Below, in pieces: positions 30,847-40,867 of a stretch of DNA of 50,262 bases (its first letter is position 1; each line of letters begins with the position of its first letter). The DNA is from Oligoflexia bacterium (GTDB lineage: Bacteria; Bdellovibrionota_C; UBA2361; JBGSMV01): NCBI GenBank assembly GCA_019694515.1, contig JAIBBU010000022.1, forward strand, positions 1 to 50,262, read 5' to 3'. A program made the position numbers and the translations under genes. Below the pieces are notes generated by a model. It was given only the letters and a program-made list of their open reading frames with translations. It searched no databases and was not told the DNA's origin.

Positions 30847-31503
30847 GTGGAAACTAAGATTGTAAATACTCAGGGCAAGAAGGTCGGCGACCTCAAGCTG
30901 GATCCGGCGATCTTTGATGCGCCTGAACTTCCTTTCCTAATCCATGACACCGTCAGATGGCAGCGTGCACGAGCCCGCGCGGGAACGCACAGCTCGCTGC
31001 GCAAGGCTGAAGTCAGCGGCGGTGGCAAGAAGCCGTGGCGCCAGAAGGGTACCGGGCGCGCCCGTGCCGGTTCCAATACCTCGCCACTCTGGGTCGGCGG
31101 CGGCGTAATTTTTGGTCCTAAGCCGCGCGATTATGATTTTCGCTTTAATAAGCGGGAACGGCGCAAGGCTTTGACATCAGCCCTTTCGTTTAAGAATCGC
31201 AATGGCGAGCTGATCGTCGTTGATAAGCTTGATGTGACCAGCGGCAAGACCAAGGATTTTGTAGCGATGCTGGAGCAGCTCGGGATCGGAAAGAACTCGG
31301 TGACTGTGTTGATGGACAACGTTAAGGCAGAGGGGGACAAGCAAACTGTGCTGGCGGCCCGCAACCTGCCGCGCGTCAGACTTTTAGGTGTGGCCGGAAC
31401 GAATGTTTACGATCTGCTCAAGCATAAGTTCTTGCTGTGCACGGAGGCCGGACTTAAGGCGCTTTCGGAGCGGCTATCGGAGTCCAAGCAGGTCAATAAG
31501 TAG
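30847..31503 (+). CDS. rplD: 50S ribosomal protein L4
   Basis: 218 aa, start GTG after ctggag. L4 lines the exit tunnel. The tunnel-loop signature GGGKKPWRQKGTGRARAGSN and GGGVIFGPKPRDYDF are present. It regulates the S10 operon in gammaproteobacteria, but no leader site for that is visible here. Confidence 0.97.
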   Translation: METKIVNTQGKKVGDLKLDPAIFDAPELPFLIHDTVRWQRARARAGTHSSLRKAEVSGGGKKPWRQKGTGRARAGSNTSPLWVGGGVIFGPKPRDYDFRFNKRERRKALTSALSFKNRNGELIVVDKLDVTSGKTKDFVAMLEQLGIGKNSVTVLMDNVKAEGDKQTVLAARNLPRVRLLGVAGTNVYDLLKHKFLLCTEAGLKALSERLSESKQVNK

Positions 31504-31512
31504 GTAGGGATT

Positions 31513-31860
31513 ATGGCGAAGGTAGGCAGTAAAATTGCAGCGAAGAAAAAGGTAGAGCGGGCGGAACCTGGACTCAAGGACTATGCAGTGTTGCAGTCCC
31601 CAGTCATCACGGAAAAGAGCTCGCTCGCGGGCTCCGAGTCCAACACCGTAGTCTTCCGAGTCGATCGTCGTGCTACCAAGGATGATATTCGCAGCGCGGT
31701 ACAGAAGATCTACAAAGTTGAGGTGAAGGCTGTGCGTACCTGCAACTATATGGGCAAAGTTAAGCGAACTAAGGGCGCCCAAGGCCGCCGCGCTGCATTC
31801 AAGAAGGCATATGTCTCGCTGAAAGAGGGACAGACTATCGACGTGGTTGAGGGGCTATAA
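31513..31860 (+). CDS. rplW: 50S ribosomal protein L23
   Basis: 115 aa, a little long because of a ~20-residue Lys/Ala-rich N-terminal leader. L23 sits at the tunnel exit and docks SRP and trigger factor. Core motifs: VLQSPVITEKSSLAGSESN; VFRVDRRATKDDIRSAVQKI; and YKVEVKAVRTCNYMGKVKR. It lies 9 nt after rplD and 3 nt before rplB. Confidence 0.96.
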   Translation: MAKVGSKIAAKKKVERAEPGLKDYAVLQSPVITEKSSLAGSESNTVVFRVDRRATKDDIRSAVQKIYKVEVKAVRTCNYMGKVKRTKGAQGRRAAFKKAYVSLKEGQTIDVVEGL

Positions 31861-31863
31861 AAT

Positions 31864-32715
31864 ATGGCAGTCAAGAATTTTAATCCGATCACTCCGGCTC
31901 GACGGTATTTCCAGAGCGCCGATTTTTCAGAACTTAGCGATAAGCGCCCCGAAAAGGCGTTGGTGCGCAAATCCGCACGCAGCGGCGGACGCAACCATTT
32001 TGGACACGCTACCGATTGTAATATGGGCGGCGGCCATAAGCGTAAATATCGGGTGATTGATTTCAAGCGCGATAAGCATGGGGTACCGGGCAAAGTTGTA
32101 GCGATTGAGTATGATCCGAACCGCAGTGCCCGTATCGCCCTGGTAAATTATCAGGACGGCGAGAAGCGCTACATCGTAGCTCCCTCCGGTCTGGGTGTTG
32201 GTGCGGTAGTGATGTCGGGGCCTGAGGCCGATATCAAAGCTGGCAATGCGTTGCCGATCCGTAATATTCCGGTCGGTCAGTCGATCTTCAATATTGAGCT
32301 CAAGCAGGGTCGTGGCGGACAGATGGTACGGTCTGCCGGTGTCACGGCGCAGCTTGTGGCTAAAGAGGGCGAATACGGCTTGATCAAGCTGCCCTCCGGA
32401 GAGATGCGCAAAGTGCGGTTGGACTGCTACGCCACGATCGGCACGGTCAGCAATCCTGATCACTCCAATATCAGCATCGGTAAGGCTGGTCGCAGCCGTT
32501 GGTTGGGCATTCGTCCCCATAACCGCGGTGTTACGAAGAATCCAGTTGATCATCCGATGGGCGGCGGCGAAGGCAAGAGCGCCGGCGGTCGTCATCCTGT
32601 TTCGCGTACGGGTGTTAAGGCCAAGGGTCTAAAGACCCGCGCCAACAAGCGTACCGACAAATATATTGTGCGTCGCCGCGGCAAGCAGTCCACGCAGTTG
32701 GCTAGTGTTTCGTAA
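31864..32715 (+). CDS. rplB: 50S ribosomal protein L2
   Basis: 283 aa. L2 is essential for subunit joining and peptidyl transfer. The C-terminal [20 protein letters not shown] contains the conserved histidine near the catalytic centre. The N-terminal half has the RNA-binding [20 protein letters not shown]. Normal length; no unusual features. Confidence 0.98.
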   Translation: MAVKNFNPITPARRYFQSADFSELSDKRPEKALVRKSARSGGRNHFGHATDCNMGGGHKRKYRVIDFKRDKHGVPGKVVAIEYDPNRSARIALVNYQDGEKRYIVAPSGLGVGAVVMSGPEADIKAGNALPIRNIPVGQSIFNIELKQGRGGQMVRSAGVTAQLVAKEGEYGLIKLPSGEMRKVRLDCYATIGTVSNPDHSNISIGKAGRSRWLGIRPHNRGVTKNPVDHPMGGGEGKSAGGRHPVSRTGVKAKGLKTRANKRTDKYIVRRRGKQSTQLASVS

Positions 32716-32731
32716 GTAGGAGAGTTGAGAG

Positions 32732-33040
32732 ATGCCACGTTCACTTAAGAAAGGTCCATTCGTAGACAAGCACCTCATGAAATGGGTGGAGCGTGCGCGT
32801 AATGGCGGGCACAAAGGCGTGATCAAAACCTGGTCGCGTCGCTCCACGATTATTCCCGATATGATCGGGTTAACCTTCGCCGTGCATAACGGACGGAAAT
32901 TTAACGCCGTATTTGTGACTGAGAACATGGTTGGTCATAAGCTGGGGGAATTCTCAGCGACTCGCGTGTTCCATGGCCACAGCATGAAGGTTGCGGCCGC
33001 ACCGGCAGGACCGGGTGCGCCGTCAGCCCCTTCAGCTTAA
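32732..33040 (+). CDS. rpsS: 30S ribosomal protein S19
   Basis: 102 aa. S19 lies in the 30S head and contacts L5 and S13. The start [20 protein letters not shown] and the segments [20 protein letters not shown] and [14 protein letters not shown] are diagnostic. It ends in a short Ala/Pro-rich tail ([12 protein letters not shown]) not found in most S19 proteins. Confidence 0.97.
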   Translation: MPRSLKKGPFVDKHLMKWVERARNGGHKGVIKTWSRRSTIIPDMIGLTFAVHNGRKFNAVFVTENMVGHKLGEFSATRVFHGHSMKVAAAPAGPGAPSAPSA

Positions 33041-33058
33041 TGCAAGTAGGATTAGTTT

Positions 33059-33559
33059 ATGGTTGAGAAGAAGACAGCGCCCAAGAGCAAGCACAAAGCT
33101 CCCGCTAAGAAGAGCGCGGGCAAAAAGCAAACTGCGCGTGCTAAAGGCAGTGTTGCTGGAGGGAGTGCCAAGAATGCCACGACCTCAGCAGGAGCAGGGA
33201 AGCAGCTTTTTGTAACACGTGTGTCTGTTAAACATGTGCGCGTCAGCCCGCGGAAAGCGCGCTTGGTGGTGAACATGATTAAGGGCATGCAGGTTGACCC
33301 GGCTCTGCAGACTTTGCAGTTCAGCCCCAAGAAGACCTCGGCTTTCTGCGAGAAGCTGCTGCGTTCGGCGATCGTCAACGCCAAGGAGCGCGGTGGTGTT
33401 GATATCGATGAGCTGTGGGTGCTTGGCGCCTTCGTCGATCAGGGCCGCACCCTGAAGCGCTTTATGCCGGCTGCACATGGCCGCGCGGTGCCGAATTATA
33501 AGCGTTCTTCGCATATCACTTTGGTGGTAGGACAGCGCGGGGCGCGGATTACGGGCTGA
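33059..33559 (+). CDS. rplV: 50S ribosomal protein L22 with long basic N-terminal tail
   Basis: 166 aa against ~110 usually. The L22 core starts near residue 50 (VSVKHVRVSPRKARLVVNMI) and ends SSHITLVVGQRGA. The first ~50 residues are Lys/Ala/Ser-rich (for example KTAPKSKHKAPAKKSAGKKQ), like a histone H1 tail. L22 lines the exit tunnel and its own N terminus is at the ribosome surface, so the tail could project outward. No internal start at the core has a good ribosome binding site in frame. Confidence 0.95.
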   Translation: MVEKKTAPKSKHKAPAKKSAGKKQTARAKGSVAGGSAKNATTSAGAGKQLFVTRVSVKHVRVSPRKARLVVNMIKGMQVDPALQTLQFSPKKTSAFCEKLLRSAIVNAKERGGVDIDELWVLGAFVDQGRTLKRFMPAAHGRAVPNYKRSSHITLVVGQRGARITG

Positions 33560-33639
33560 GTGTGACGGGGCTAAAGGCCTGCGTTTGATTGGAGTTTAGA
33601 GTTTAGTTACAATTTGCGATTCACAATTTTGGAGTAGGA

Positions 33640-34302
33640 ATGGGACAGAAAGTTAATCCAATTGGTTTCCGGGTCGGGGTGATAGATACCTGGAAATCCC
33701 GCTGGTTTGCCGGCAAGGACTTCCCTAAATACATCGGCGAAGATCTCAAGATTCGCAAATACGTTAAGGATAATTTGCAAGCCGCGGGCATCGCCAAGAT
33801 TGAGATCGAACGTGCAGCCGCGCGGGTGAAGATCAATATCTTTTCGGCCAAACCCGGCTTGATTATCGGAAAGAAGGGCAAGGACATCGAAGATCTTCGC
33901 CGCCAGCTCAAGGATCTAGTCGCTAGAGATGTCAGCTTGAATATCATCGAGATTCGCAAGCCCGATGTAGAGGCGCAGCTGGTCGCGGAGAATATCGCCT
34001 TTCAATTGGAAAAGCGGGTCAATTTCCGACGTGCCATGAAAGAGGCGGTCGGTCGGGCACTGCGCGGCGGCGGCGAGGGTATCAAGGTTGTCGTGGCCGG
34101 TCGATTGAATGGCGCTGAAATTGCGCGCACTGAGCATTACAAAGAGGGCCGCATCCCGCTGCACACATTGCGCGCCGATATTGATTACGGCACGGCCGAA
34201 GCTAAAACCACTTACGGCGTGATCGGGGTAAAAGCTTGGGTATTTAAGGGCATGAAGTTCACTGAGAACGAACAGGCCCAGTACGAAGCGATGCAGCTTT
34301 GA
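33640..34302 (+). CDS. rpsC: 30S ribosomal protein S3
   Basis: 220 aa. S3 is part of the mRNA entry channel and its helicase centre. The start [15 protein letters not shown], the KH-domain [18 protein letters not shown] and the C-terminal [15 protein letters not shown] are typical. It follows an 80-nt AT-rich spacer, long for this operon, and has ttggagtag as ribosome binding site. Confidence 0.97.
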   Translation: MGQKVNPIGFRVGVIDTWKSRWFAGKDFPKYIGEDLKIRKYVKDNLQAAGIAKIEIERAAARVKINIFSAKPGLIIGKKGKDIEDLRRQLKDLVARDVSLNIIEIRKPDVEAQLVAENIAFQLEKRVNFRRAMKEAVGRALRGGGEGIKVVVAGRLNGAEIARTEHYKEGRIPLHTLRADIDYGTAEAKTTYGVIGVKAWVFKGMKFTENEQAQYEAMQL

Positions 34303-34346
34303 TTAGCTGTTCAGAGCTGAATGATGATTTGAAAGGGAATTAGAAA

Positions 34347-34772
34347 ATGCTTTCGCCAAAGAAGACCAAATACAGAAAACAGATGAAGAATCTGATTCAT
34401 CTGCGCGGTGTTGAAAACCGTGGAGTTGAGCTGGCCTTCGGAGAGTACGGGCTCAAAGCCACGGAAGCCGGATGGATTACGGCGCGTCAGATCGAGGCGG
34501 CCCGTATCGCCATCAGTCGGCATGTCAAGCGCGGCGGCAAAGTTTGGATCAAAATTTTCCCTGATAAACCGCTAACTAAAAAGCCGGCTGAAACTCGAAT
34601 GGGATCCGGAAAAGGTGCCCCCGAGGAATGGGTAGCTGTGGTCAAGGCCGGACGGGTGCTTTTTGAAATGACCGGAGTAACTGAAACCGTAGCTAGGGCG
34701 GCACTCTCGAGAGCTGGAGCGAAACTCCCGCTGAATTCTAGATTTGTGCGGCGTAGCGAGTATTTGGTTTAA
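34347..34772 (+). CDS. rplP: 50S ribosomal protein L16
   Basis: 141 aa. L16 organises the A-site region of the 50[16 protein letters not shown] at the start, [20 protein letters not shown], and [19 protein letters not shown] are family signatures. aagggaat is upstream. Standard length. Confidence 0.97.
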   Translation: MLSPKKTKYRKQMKNLIHLRGVENRGVELAFGEYGLKATEAGWITARQIEAARIAISRHVKRGGKVWIKIFPDKPLTKKPAETRMGSGKGAPEEWVAVVKAGRVLFEMTGVTETVARAALSRAGAKLPLNSRFVRRSEYLV

Positions 34773-34790
34773 GTCGGGCGGAAGAAAGTC

Positions 34791-34991
34791 ATGAAGAGCA
34801 AAAATTATTTAAAGGAAATTAAGGATCTTCCGGCAGATGAGCTGAAGCAGCGCGCCCGATCTTTGGGTGAAGAGCTGATGAAGCTGCGTTTCCGCAAGGC
34901 TAGCAGCCAGCTCGACAAGAGCCACCAGATGCGCGAGACCCGCCGCAGCCTGGCGCGTGTGTTGACGGTGCTGAAGGCTAAAAATAAGTAG
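34791..34991 (+). CDS. rpmC: 50S ribosomal protein L29
   Basis: 66 aa. L29 is a two-helix protein at the tunnel exit beside L23. Motifs: LPADELKQRARSLGEELMKL and the C-terminal ETRRSLARVLTVLKAKN. gggcgga precedes the ATG by about 9 nt. It is 10 nt before rpsQ. Confidence 0.96.
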   Translation: MKSKNYLKEIKDLPADELKQRARSLGEELMKLRFRKASSQLDKSHQMRETRRSLARVLTVLKAKNK

Positions 34992-35001
34992 CGAGTAAAA
35001 A

Positions 35002-35304
35002 ATGGCTAAAGCAGAAAAGAAAGTTGCAGCAAAGTCGGAGCCCGTGAGAGTGCGCAGACACAAGGAGCGGGATGGCGTGGTCGTCAGCGACAAGATGACG
35101 AAGACGATCGTCGTTGCAGTCACGCGACAGGTGAAGCATGGCGCATACGGCAAGTATATTCGCCGCACGAAGCGTTACCTTGCTCACGACGAGAAGGAGC
35201 AGTGCGATATCGGAGATTTGGTGCGAATTGTGGAAACGAAGCCGCTTAGCCGTCATAAACGCTGGATGGTTCAGAAGATTCTGACCAAGGCAGTTCAGGC
35301 GTAA
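35002..35304 (+). CDS. rpsQ: 30S ribosomal protein S17
   Basis: 100 aa, longer than the usual ~84 because of a ~20-residue Lys/Arg/Ala-rich N-terminal leader. S17 is an OB-fold primary 16S-binding protein. GVVVSDKMTKTIVVAVTRQV and the KYIRRTKRYLAHDEKEQCDI segment are diagnostic. It continues the pattern of basic extensions seen on several ribosomal proteins here. Confidence 0.96.
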   Translation: MAKAEKKVAAKSEPVRVRRHKERDGVVVSDKMTKTIVVAVTRQVKHGAYGKYIRRTKRYLAHDEKEQCDIGDLVRIVETKPLSRHKRWMVQKILTKAVQA

Positions 35305-35348
35305 GGTTGCAGGCTTATTTAGAGACGAACGAAGAATTGGAGTGAGTC

Positions 35349-35717
35349 ATGATACAGATGAAATCGCTGCTGGATGTGGCGGATAATTCAGGTGCTAAAA
35401 AGGTCATCTGCATCAAGGTGCTAGGGGGATCGCGGCGGCGGTATGCGACGGTTGGCGACGTAATCGTCGTGGCCGTCAAGGAAGCGCTGCCGAACTCGAA
35501 GATCACCAAGGGCTCGATTCACAAGGCCGTTGTGGTGCGCACTGCCAAGGAGGTAGCGCGCTCTGATGGTTCCTTCATCAAGTTCGATGATAATAGCGCG
35601 GTGTTAATTAACCCGCAGAAAGAGCCGATCGGCACCCGTATTTTCGGACCGGTGGCTAGGGAGCTTAGAGCAGCGCGATTCATGAAGATCGTGTCCTTGG
35701 CCCCCGAAGTGCTTTAA
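35349..35717 (+). CDS. rplN: 50S ribosomal protein L14
   Basis: 122 aa, standard length. L14 lies at the subunit interface and binds Rsf[21 protein letters not shown] at the N terminus and [20 protein letters not shown] near the C terminus are highly conserved. ggagtgag is the ribosome binding site. Confidence 0.98.
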   Translation: MIQMKSLLDVADNSGAKKVICIKVLGGSRRRYATVGDVIVVAVKEALPNSKITKGSIHKAVVVRTAKEVARSDGSFIKFDDNSAVLINPQKEPIGTRIFGPVARELRAARFMKIVSLAPEVL

Positions 35718-35729
35718 AGAGGCGAGACT

Positions 35730-36116
35730 ATGAAACAAACGCGTGCCAAGAGAGCAGATTTCGGAGTTCGCAAAGGCGATACCGTGATGGTGATTGCCGG
35801 CGGCAATAAGAAGAAGCGTCCGCTGAAAGGTAAGACGGGGAAACTTCTCCGTTTCACCGGAAAGAACCGCGATCGTGCCATTGTGGAAGGACTCAACATG
35901 TCTACCCATCACGAGCGTACTACCGGGCCAGGCAAGCCGGGCGGCAAGATCCAGCGCGAGCAGGGAATCCACGTATCCAATCTGATGTACTACGTGGAGA
36001 AGCTGCAGCAGCCGGTGCGGGTGCGCCATTCTATTTTGGCCGATGGCAAGCGTGTGCGCGGCTATACCGATCCTAAATCCAAGAAATTCGTTGAGATTGT
36101 GAACGAGGGCAAATGA
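35730..36116 (+). CDS. rplX: 50S ribosomal protein L24
   Basis: 128 aa, against ~103 in many species. The KOW motif ([20 protein letters not shown] then GKTGKLLRF) is near the N terminus, with [20 protein letters not shown] and a C-terminal region [12 protein letters not shown]. The extra length is in an N-terminal leader and the C-terminal part. L24 is an assembly initiator at the tunnel exit. Its stop overlaps the rplE start by 4 nt (ATGA). Confidence 0.95.
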   Translation: MKQTRAKRADFGVRKGDTVMVIAGGNKKKRPLKGKTGKLLRFTGKNRDRAIVEGLNMSTHHERTTGPGKPGGKIQREQGIHVSNLMYYVEKLQQPVRVRHSILADGKRVRGYTDPKSKKFVEIVNEGK

Positions 36117-36652
36117 GCAGGCTTTACCAACAATACAAAGAGAAGATCGTACCGGAGCTGAAGAATCAGTTTAAGTACACGTCTGCGATGCAAGTTCCCA
36201 GACTTGAGAAGATTGTGATCAATTGCGGTGTCGGCGATACCACAACGAATGCCAAGGCCATGGACTATGTGGTGTATGCGATCACCAACATTTCCGGCCA
36301 GAAGCCGGTAGTGAAGAAGGCCAAGAAAGCAATCGCGGCTTTTAAGCTGCGCGAAGGCCTGCCCATCGGCTGCATGGTCACTCTGCGCCGCAAGCGCATG
36401 TACGATTTTATGGACCGCCTGGTTTCAGTCGCGCTTCCCCGAGTGCGCGATTTTAGAGGCACCCCGACTAAGGGTTTTGATGGACGCGGCAATTATACTC
36501 TAGGCCTCAAAGAGCAGATCGTTTTTCCGGAAATTGTTTTGGAGAAGCTCGATAAGGTCCGAGGAATGGATATTACTTTCGTGACCTCGGCCCGCACGGA
36601 TGAAGAGGGCCGGGCGCTGTTAACTCAGCTTGGCATGCCGTTTAGAAAGTAA
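36113..36652 (+). CDS. rplE: 50S ribosomal protein L5
   Basis: 179 aa. L5 binds 5S rRNA and bridges to S13 and P-site t[40 protein letters not shown] and [20 protein letters not shown] are diagnostic. Start codon overlaps the rplX stop, so translation is probably coupled. Confidence 0.97.
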   Translation: MSRLYQQYKEKIVPELKNQFKYTSAMQVPRLEKIVINCGVGDTTTNAKAMDYVVYAITNISGQKPVVKKAKKAIAAFKLREGLPIGCMVTLRRKRMYDFMDRLVSVALPRVRDFRGTPTKGFDGRGNYTLGLKEQIVFPEIVLEKLDKVRGMDITFVTSARTDEEGRALLTQLGMPFRK

Positions 36653-36681
36653 GTAGATTTTTTTAACTGATGAGGTGTTAA

Positions 36682-36867
36682 GTGGCCAAAACCTGTTTGC
36701 TGGTAAAGCACAGTAGGAAGAAGAAATTTGCGGTGCGTAACTATACGCGCTGTCAGTGCTGTGGTCGGCCGAGATCGGTTTACCGCAGATTCATGCTGTG
36801 CCGTATCTGTTTGCGATTCATGGCGCATCGCGGCTTAATTCCTGGTGTTACAAAGGCTAGCTGGTGA
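36682..36867 (+). CDS. rpsN: 30S ribosomal protein S14 (zinc-binding type)
   Basis: 61 aa, start GTG. The short, zinc-ribbon form (type Z): Cys24-x2-Cys27 and Cys40-x2-Cys43, with the conserved C-terminal [15 protein letters not shown]. The longer Cys-free form of many proteobacteria is not seen in this window. It is 3 nt before rpsH. Confidence 0.97.
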   Translation: MAKTCLLVKHSRKKKFAVRNYTRCQCCGRPRSVYRRFMLCRICLRFMAHRGLIPGVTKASW

Positions 36868-36870
36868 TTT

Positions 36871-37272
36871 ATGTCGAATGATCTTGTTGCAGATTTGTTG
36901 ACCAGAATTAGAAATGCACAGCGCGCTGGGCATCGCTCGGTTAGCGTGCGGCCCTCGAAGCTGGTGATCAACGTACTGGAAGTATTGCGCAGTGAAGGTT
37001 TCATCCAGAGCTTCGAACGCAAGCAGGATGCGACCACGAAGTTTCCGATCGTTGATGTGACTTTGAAGTATTACAGCTCCGGCGAGCCGGCGATTGGTAC
37101 AGCCAAGCGCGCCAGCAAGAGCGGACGGCGGGTGTATTCCAAGGTCAAGGGTCTGCCGAAAGTGTTCAATGGTTTGGGTATCTCGATTCTTACGACTTCA
37201 CACGGCGTGATGTCAGATCGTGAAGCACGTAAGAAGAAGTTAGGTGGCGAGATTCTGGCTTTTATCGGGTGA
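36871..37272 (+). CDS. rpsH: 30S ribosomal protein S8
   Basis: 133 aa. S8 is a primary 16S-binding protein of the central domain and represses the spc operon in E. coli. DLVADLLTRIRNAQRAGHRS and GLGISILTTSHGVMSDREAR are signatures. It is 4 nt before rplF. No S8-binding-like site was identified near rplE. Confidence 0.97.
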   Translation: MSNDLVADLLTRIRNAQRAGHRSVSVRPSKLVINVLEVLRSEGFIQSFERKQDATTKFPIVDVTLKYYSSGEPAIGTAKRASKSGRRVYSKVKGLPKVFNGLGISILTTSHGVMSDREARKKKLGGEILAFIG

Positions 37273-37276
37273 TGTT

Positions 37277-37828
37277 ATGTCCAGAATAGGAAAAATTCCT
37301 GTAGCAATTCCTTCGGGGGTCAAAGCGGCAATCGCCGGCTCAGTCGTATCGATTGAGGGTCCGGGCGGCAAGCTTCAGACCACGGTGGGTGAGGGGGTCT
37401 CAGTCCTGCAAGAAGGCGCTAACTTGCTGGTTAGTGTCAGTGAGACTTCTGACCGCCGTGTCGCTAAGCGCTATAAGGCCAATTACGGCAGCGCGCGCGC
37501 CCTGATCAACAATATGGTGCTGGGAGTGACCAAAGGCTGGAAGCGCGCGCTAGAGCTGAACGGGGTGGGTTATACCGCCACGGTCAAGGGCCAGTTCCTT
37601 ATGATCACGGCCGGATTCTCGCATGAGGTTAAGCTGCCGATCCCCAAAGAGGTCAAGGTCGTGGTGAATAAAAATGCGATTGATATGCAGTCGGCCGATA
37701 AGGAAACCTTGGGAACCTTCGCCGCTTCCATTCGCAAGGTTCGTAAGCCTGAGCCGTATCTAGGCAAGGGTATCAAGTATGCGGAAGAGGTAATCCGACG
37801 CAAGGCTGGTAAGACCGCTAAGAAATAG
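37277..37828 (+). CDS. rplF: 50S ribosomal protein L6
   Basis: 183 aa. L6 supports the sarcin-ricin loop and factor binding. MSRIGKIPVAIPSGVKAAIA at the start and the C-terminal RKVRKPEPYLGKGIKYAEEV are diagnostic. The ATG at 37277 is chosen; an upstream in-frame start (37244) lies within rpsH and adds non-homologous residues. Confidence 0.97.
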   Translation: MSRIGKIPVAIPSGVKAAIAGSVVSIEGPGGKLQTTVGEGVSVLQEGANLLVSVSETSDRRVAKRYKANYGSARALINNMVLGVTKGWKRALELNGVGYTATVKGQFLMITAGFSHEVKLPIPKEVKVVVNKNAIDMQSADKETLGTFAASIRKVRKPEPYLGKGIKYAEEVIRRKAGKTAKK

Positions 37829-37839
37829 TTAGAGGAGTT

Positions 37840-38250
37840 ATGTACGTTAAGTCAAAGACCTTCAAAACAAACAAGCGGCTGCGCAAAAAGATTAGAATTA
37901 GAAAGCGCCTCTCCGGCACCGAGCAGAAGCCAAGAGTAAGCGTTTTCAGGAGTGCCCGTCACACCTATGCCCAGGTGATTTCGGATGCTACCGGCAAGAC
38001 TATGGCGGCAGCCTCCACCAAGGATCAGGCCGTGTTGGATGCGGTCGCCAAGGTAAAGACTGAAGAGGGCGCTTCCAAGAGTCGCAGTCCCAAGAGTGTC
38101 GCTGCAGCGATTGCTGTGGGCATGGTTTTGGGGGCACGCATTCAAGAGCAGAAAATTAAAGAGCTGGTGTTCGACCGTAACGGGTTCGTGTTCCATGGCC
38201 GCATCAAGGCCGTGGCGGATGGGCTGCGTCAGTCTGGTGTTAAGATTTAA
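37840..38250 (+). CDS. rplR: 50S ribosomal protein L18
   Basis: 136 aa, longer than the ~117 norm because of a ~14-residue insertion in the middle ([13 protein letters not shown]). L18 binds 5S r[23 protein letters not shown] and [20 protein letters not shown] are conserved. taggagg-like tagaggag precedes the ATG. Confidence 0.95.
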   Translation: MYVKSKTFKTNKRLRKKIRIRKRLSGTEQKPRVSVFRSARHTYAQVISDATGKTMAAASTKDQAVLDAVAKVKTEEGASKSRSPKSVAAAIAVGMVLGARIQEQKIKELVFDRNGFVFHGRIKAVADGLRQSGVKI

Positions 38251-38258
38251 GGGAAAGT

Positions 38259-38795
38259 ATGGCGATTAAGGACAGAATTGAAAAACGCAGAGTACCGGCC
38301 AGTTCATGCGGTGAACTGTCGGATAAGACCGTCTTCGTAAACCGTGTAGCCAAGGTCGTAAAAGGCGGTCGGCGTTTTAGCTTTAGCGCCTTGATCGTCA
38401 CCGGCGACGGACGTGGGCATGTCGGATTCGGCATGGGCAAAGCGGCCGAGGTGCCGGATGCGATCCGTAAAGGTTCTGAAGGGGCACGCAAGAAATTGGT
38501 GCGGGTGCCAATTAAGGGCTCGACCATTCCACATGATATTATCGGCAAGTACGGTCCTTCGAGTGTTGTGATGAAGCCTGCTGCTCCCGGAACGGGAGTG
38601 ATTGCCGGGTCCGTGGTGCGTGCGATTGTTGAGGCGGTGGGAATTAAGGACATTCGTACCAAGTGCATTGGGTCGAATAATCCCTTCAATCTTCTGCGTG
38701 CTACGATCGCCGGACTCTTGGCATTGCGTGAGCCGAATGTAGCGGCTTCGCTTCGCAACATGAGCGTGGAAGATACCGGCTATAGCGCGCATTAA
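38259..38795 (+). CDS. rpsE: 30S ribosomal protein S5
   Basis: 178 aa. S5 helps set decoding accuracy and mRNA entry. [20 protein letters not shown] and [20 protein letters not shown] are diagnostic, and the C-terminal domain carries [16 protein letters not shown]. It lies 8 nt after rplR. Confidence 0.97.
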   Translation: MAIKDRIEKRRVPASSCGELSDKTVFVNRVAKVVKGGRRFSFSALIVTGDGRGHVGFGMGKAAEVPDAIRKGSEGARKKLVRVPIKGSTIPHDIIGKYGPSSVVMKPAAPGTGVIAGSVVRAIVEAVGIKDIRTKCIGSNNPFNLLRATIAGLLALREPNVAASLRNMSVEDTGYSAH

Positions 38796-38821
38796 TTATT
38801 TTTCTAAGCGGTGGAGCGGAA

Positions 38822-39010
38822 ATGAAGCAGGGTGGAAAGATTAGATTGACACAGGTTAAGAGTTTAACCGGCCGGGAAAAGCGCGTGCGTGCTTCGATCG
38901 CGGCGCTAGGCCTTGGACGTATCGGGCGCTCACGCGAATTCAATCTTACCCCCGCATTGCAGGGTATGATTGACAGCGTTAAGTATCTCGTCCGCATTGA
39001 ACAGCTCTAA
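38822..39010 (+). CDS. rpmD: 50S ribosomal protein L30
   Basis: 62 aa. L30 is a small peripheral 50S protein absent from some phyla. KIRLTQVKSLTGREKRVRAS and RSREFNLTPALQGMIDSVKY match the family; the C terminus YLVRIEQL is typical. gtggagcggaa precedes the ATG. Confidence 0.94.
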   Translation: MKQGGKIRLTQVKSLTGREKRVRASIAALGLGRIGRSREFNLTPALQGMIDSVKYLVRIEQL

Positions 39011-39026
39011 TTGATTGGGTGTTTTT

Positions 39027-39506
39027 ATGAAACTTTCAAATTTGTCTCCTGCGCCGGGTTCAAGAAAGCGCAAAGTTCGTGTTGGACGCGGTGAATCTTC
39101 CGGTTGTGGTAAGACCTCTGGCCGCGGCGGAAAGGGTCAGACTGCGCGCACAGGCGGCGGCGTACGTCCGGGATTCGAAGGCGGTCAGATGCCGCTTTAT
39201 CGACGGCTGCCGAAGTTCGGTTTCGTTTCGATGCAGCGAGTTTACGGCACCAATCAGTATAATCTGGTCAATTTGACCGTGCTCGAAAAATTCGATAATG
39301 GCGCCACGGTGGATTGGGAGCAGCTGCAGAAGATTGGCTATGCCAAAGATGCTACCAAGAAGGCCGGACTTAAGATCCTCGGTAATGGCGCGCTAACCAA
39401 AAAATTGACGGTCAAGACGCATGCGATCTCCAAGGCCGCTCAAGCAGCGATTGAGAAGGCTGGCGGTACTGTTGAGCTGCTGCCGCGCTTCCCGGAACGC
39501 AAATAA
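39027..39506 (+). CDS. rplO: 50S ribosomal protein L15
   Basis: 159 aa. L15 is a late assembly protein threading into 23S rRNA. The N-terminal extended segment NLSPAPGSRKRKVRVGRGES and GRGGKGQTARTGGGVRPGFE are diagnostic. ATG 39027 is preferred over an earlier in-frame codon at 39015 that adds four residues without homology. Confidence 0.97.
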   Translation: MKLSNLSPAPGSRKRKVRVGRGESSGCGKTSGRGGKGQTARTGGGVRPGFEGGQMPLYRRLPKFGFVSMQRVYGTNQYNLVNLTVLEKFDNGATVDWEQLQKIGYAKDATKKAGLKILGNGALTKKLTVKTHAISKAAQAAIEKAGGTVELLPRFPERK

Positions 39507-39523
39507 TCGCGGGAAACTAAAAA

Positions 39524-40864
39524 ATGATTGGTGGACTTACTGACGCAGTCAAGATTCCGGAGCTTGGGAAGAGAATTGCATTTACGCTCGGCATGCTGGC
39601 GGTTTACCGCCTCGGGGTGTTCGTTTCGACGCCTGGTATTGATGTCGAGGCCTTGCGGCGCATGTTCGATGCAGCCAATGGCACTCTTTTTGGGTTGATC
39701 AATCTGTTTTCCGGCGGCGCGTTGGAAAACTTCTCTATTTTTACCCTCGGTATCACGCCCTATATCAGCGTTTCAATTATGATTCAGCTGCTGACTCCGA
39801 TGATTCCTGCGCTCGATTCGTTGCGCAAGGAAGGGGAGACCGGCAGGCGTGTTTTGACCCGTTATACTCGGCAAGGCACGATCATTCTGGCGCTAGTGCA
39901 ATCGATGGCGATCGCCTACGGCCTTGAAAAGCAGGGCTTAGTTTTGAATCCCGGGTGGATGTGGCGCGCTTCAACGATGATTACCTTGACCGCAGGTACT
40001 TCCTTCATCATGTGGTTGGGTGAGCAGATTACCGAGCGCGGATTGGGCAACGGTATCAGCATCATTATCTTCGCCGGCATAGCAGCACGTATGCCGACCC
40101 AGTTAATCAGCACGATTCAGCTGGTGCAGAATCAGGAAATTTCGCCCTTCACCTTCCTCTTTATTTTAGCATTCTCGCTGCTGGTGATCTTCGGCATCGT
40201 TTACGTCGAGCGCTCGTACCGTAAGATTCCAGTGCAATATCCGCGACGGATGGTCGGCAAGAATCTCGCTCAGGCTCAAACGCAGTATATGCCATTGAAG
40301 GTCAATATGACCGGCGTTTATCCACCGATCTTCGCTTCGGCCTTCATGGTTTTGCCTGCTACGATCGCTTCCTTTAGCGCCTCGGAGCGGATGCAGGAGC
40401 TGTTGCAATATTTGGCCCCCGGGACCTGGACCCACGATCTGTTATTTGTCGGTTTGATCGTGTTTTTCAGCTTTTTCTACACCGCAGTAGTATTCAATCC
40501 TGAGGAGGTAGCCGACAATCTGAAGAAGAATGGCGGATTTATTCCGACCGTGCGTCCGGGCAAGCAAACTGCTGATTTCCTATATGGGGTGCTCAATCGC
40601 CTCGCAGTCTGGGGCTCAATTTATATTTCGATCGTGTGCATCGTTCCGCACATGGTTTATATGGATTTGAATGTCCCAGGTTTCGCACGGGTTTTTGGTG
40701 GTACAGCGGTTTTGATTGTGGTTGGCGTCACGTTGGATACTTACAATCAAATTCAGTCGCACATGGTGGCCAAGAGCTACGAATCCTTTATGAGCAAGAG
40801 CTCAAAGAAAAAGGGTGGGCTCGGCTCGATGGGTTACACCCGCGCGCGGCTGCTTAGGCGATAA
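39524..40864 (+). CDS. secY: Preprotein translocase subunit SecY
   Basis: 446 aa with ten predicted membrane spans. SecY is the protein-conducting channel of the inner membrane and partners SecE (5590-5805). LGITPYISVSIMIQLLTPMI (TM2) and the cytoplasmic loop VYVERSYRKIPVQYPRRMVG are conserved, as is NPEEVADNLKKNGGFIPTVR. It closes the spc gene series and is 3 nt before adk. Confidence 0.98.
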   Translation: MIGGLTDAVKIPELGKRIAFTLGMLAVYRLGVFVSTPGIDVEALRRMFDAANGTLFGLINLFSGGALENFSIFTLGITPYISVSIMIQLLTPMIPALDSLRKEGETGRRVLTRYTRQGTIILALVQSMAIAYGLEKQGLVLNPGWMWRASTMITLTAGTSFIMWLGEQITERGLGNGISIIIFAGIAARMPTQLISTIQLVQNQEISPFTFLFILAFSLLVIFGIVYVERSYRKIPVQYPRRMVGKNLAQAQTQYMPLKVNMTGVYPPIFASAFMVLPATIASFSASERMQELLQYLAPGTWTHDLLFVGLIVFFSFFYTAVVFNPEEVADNLKKNGGFIPTVRPGKQTADFLYGVLNRLAVWGSIYISIVCIVPHMVYMDLNVPGFARVFGGTAVLIVVGVTLDTYNQIQSHMVAKSYESFMSKSSKKKGGLGSMGYTRARLLRR

Positions 40865-40867
40865 TCT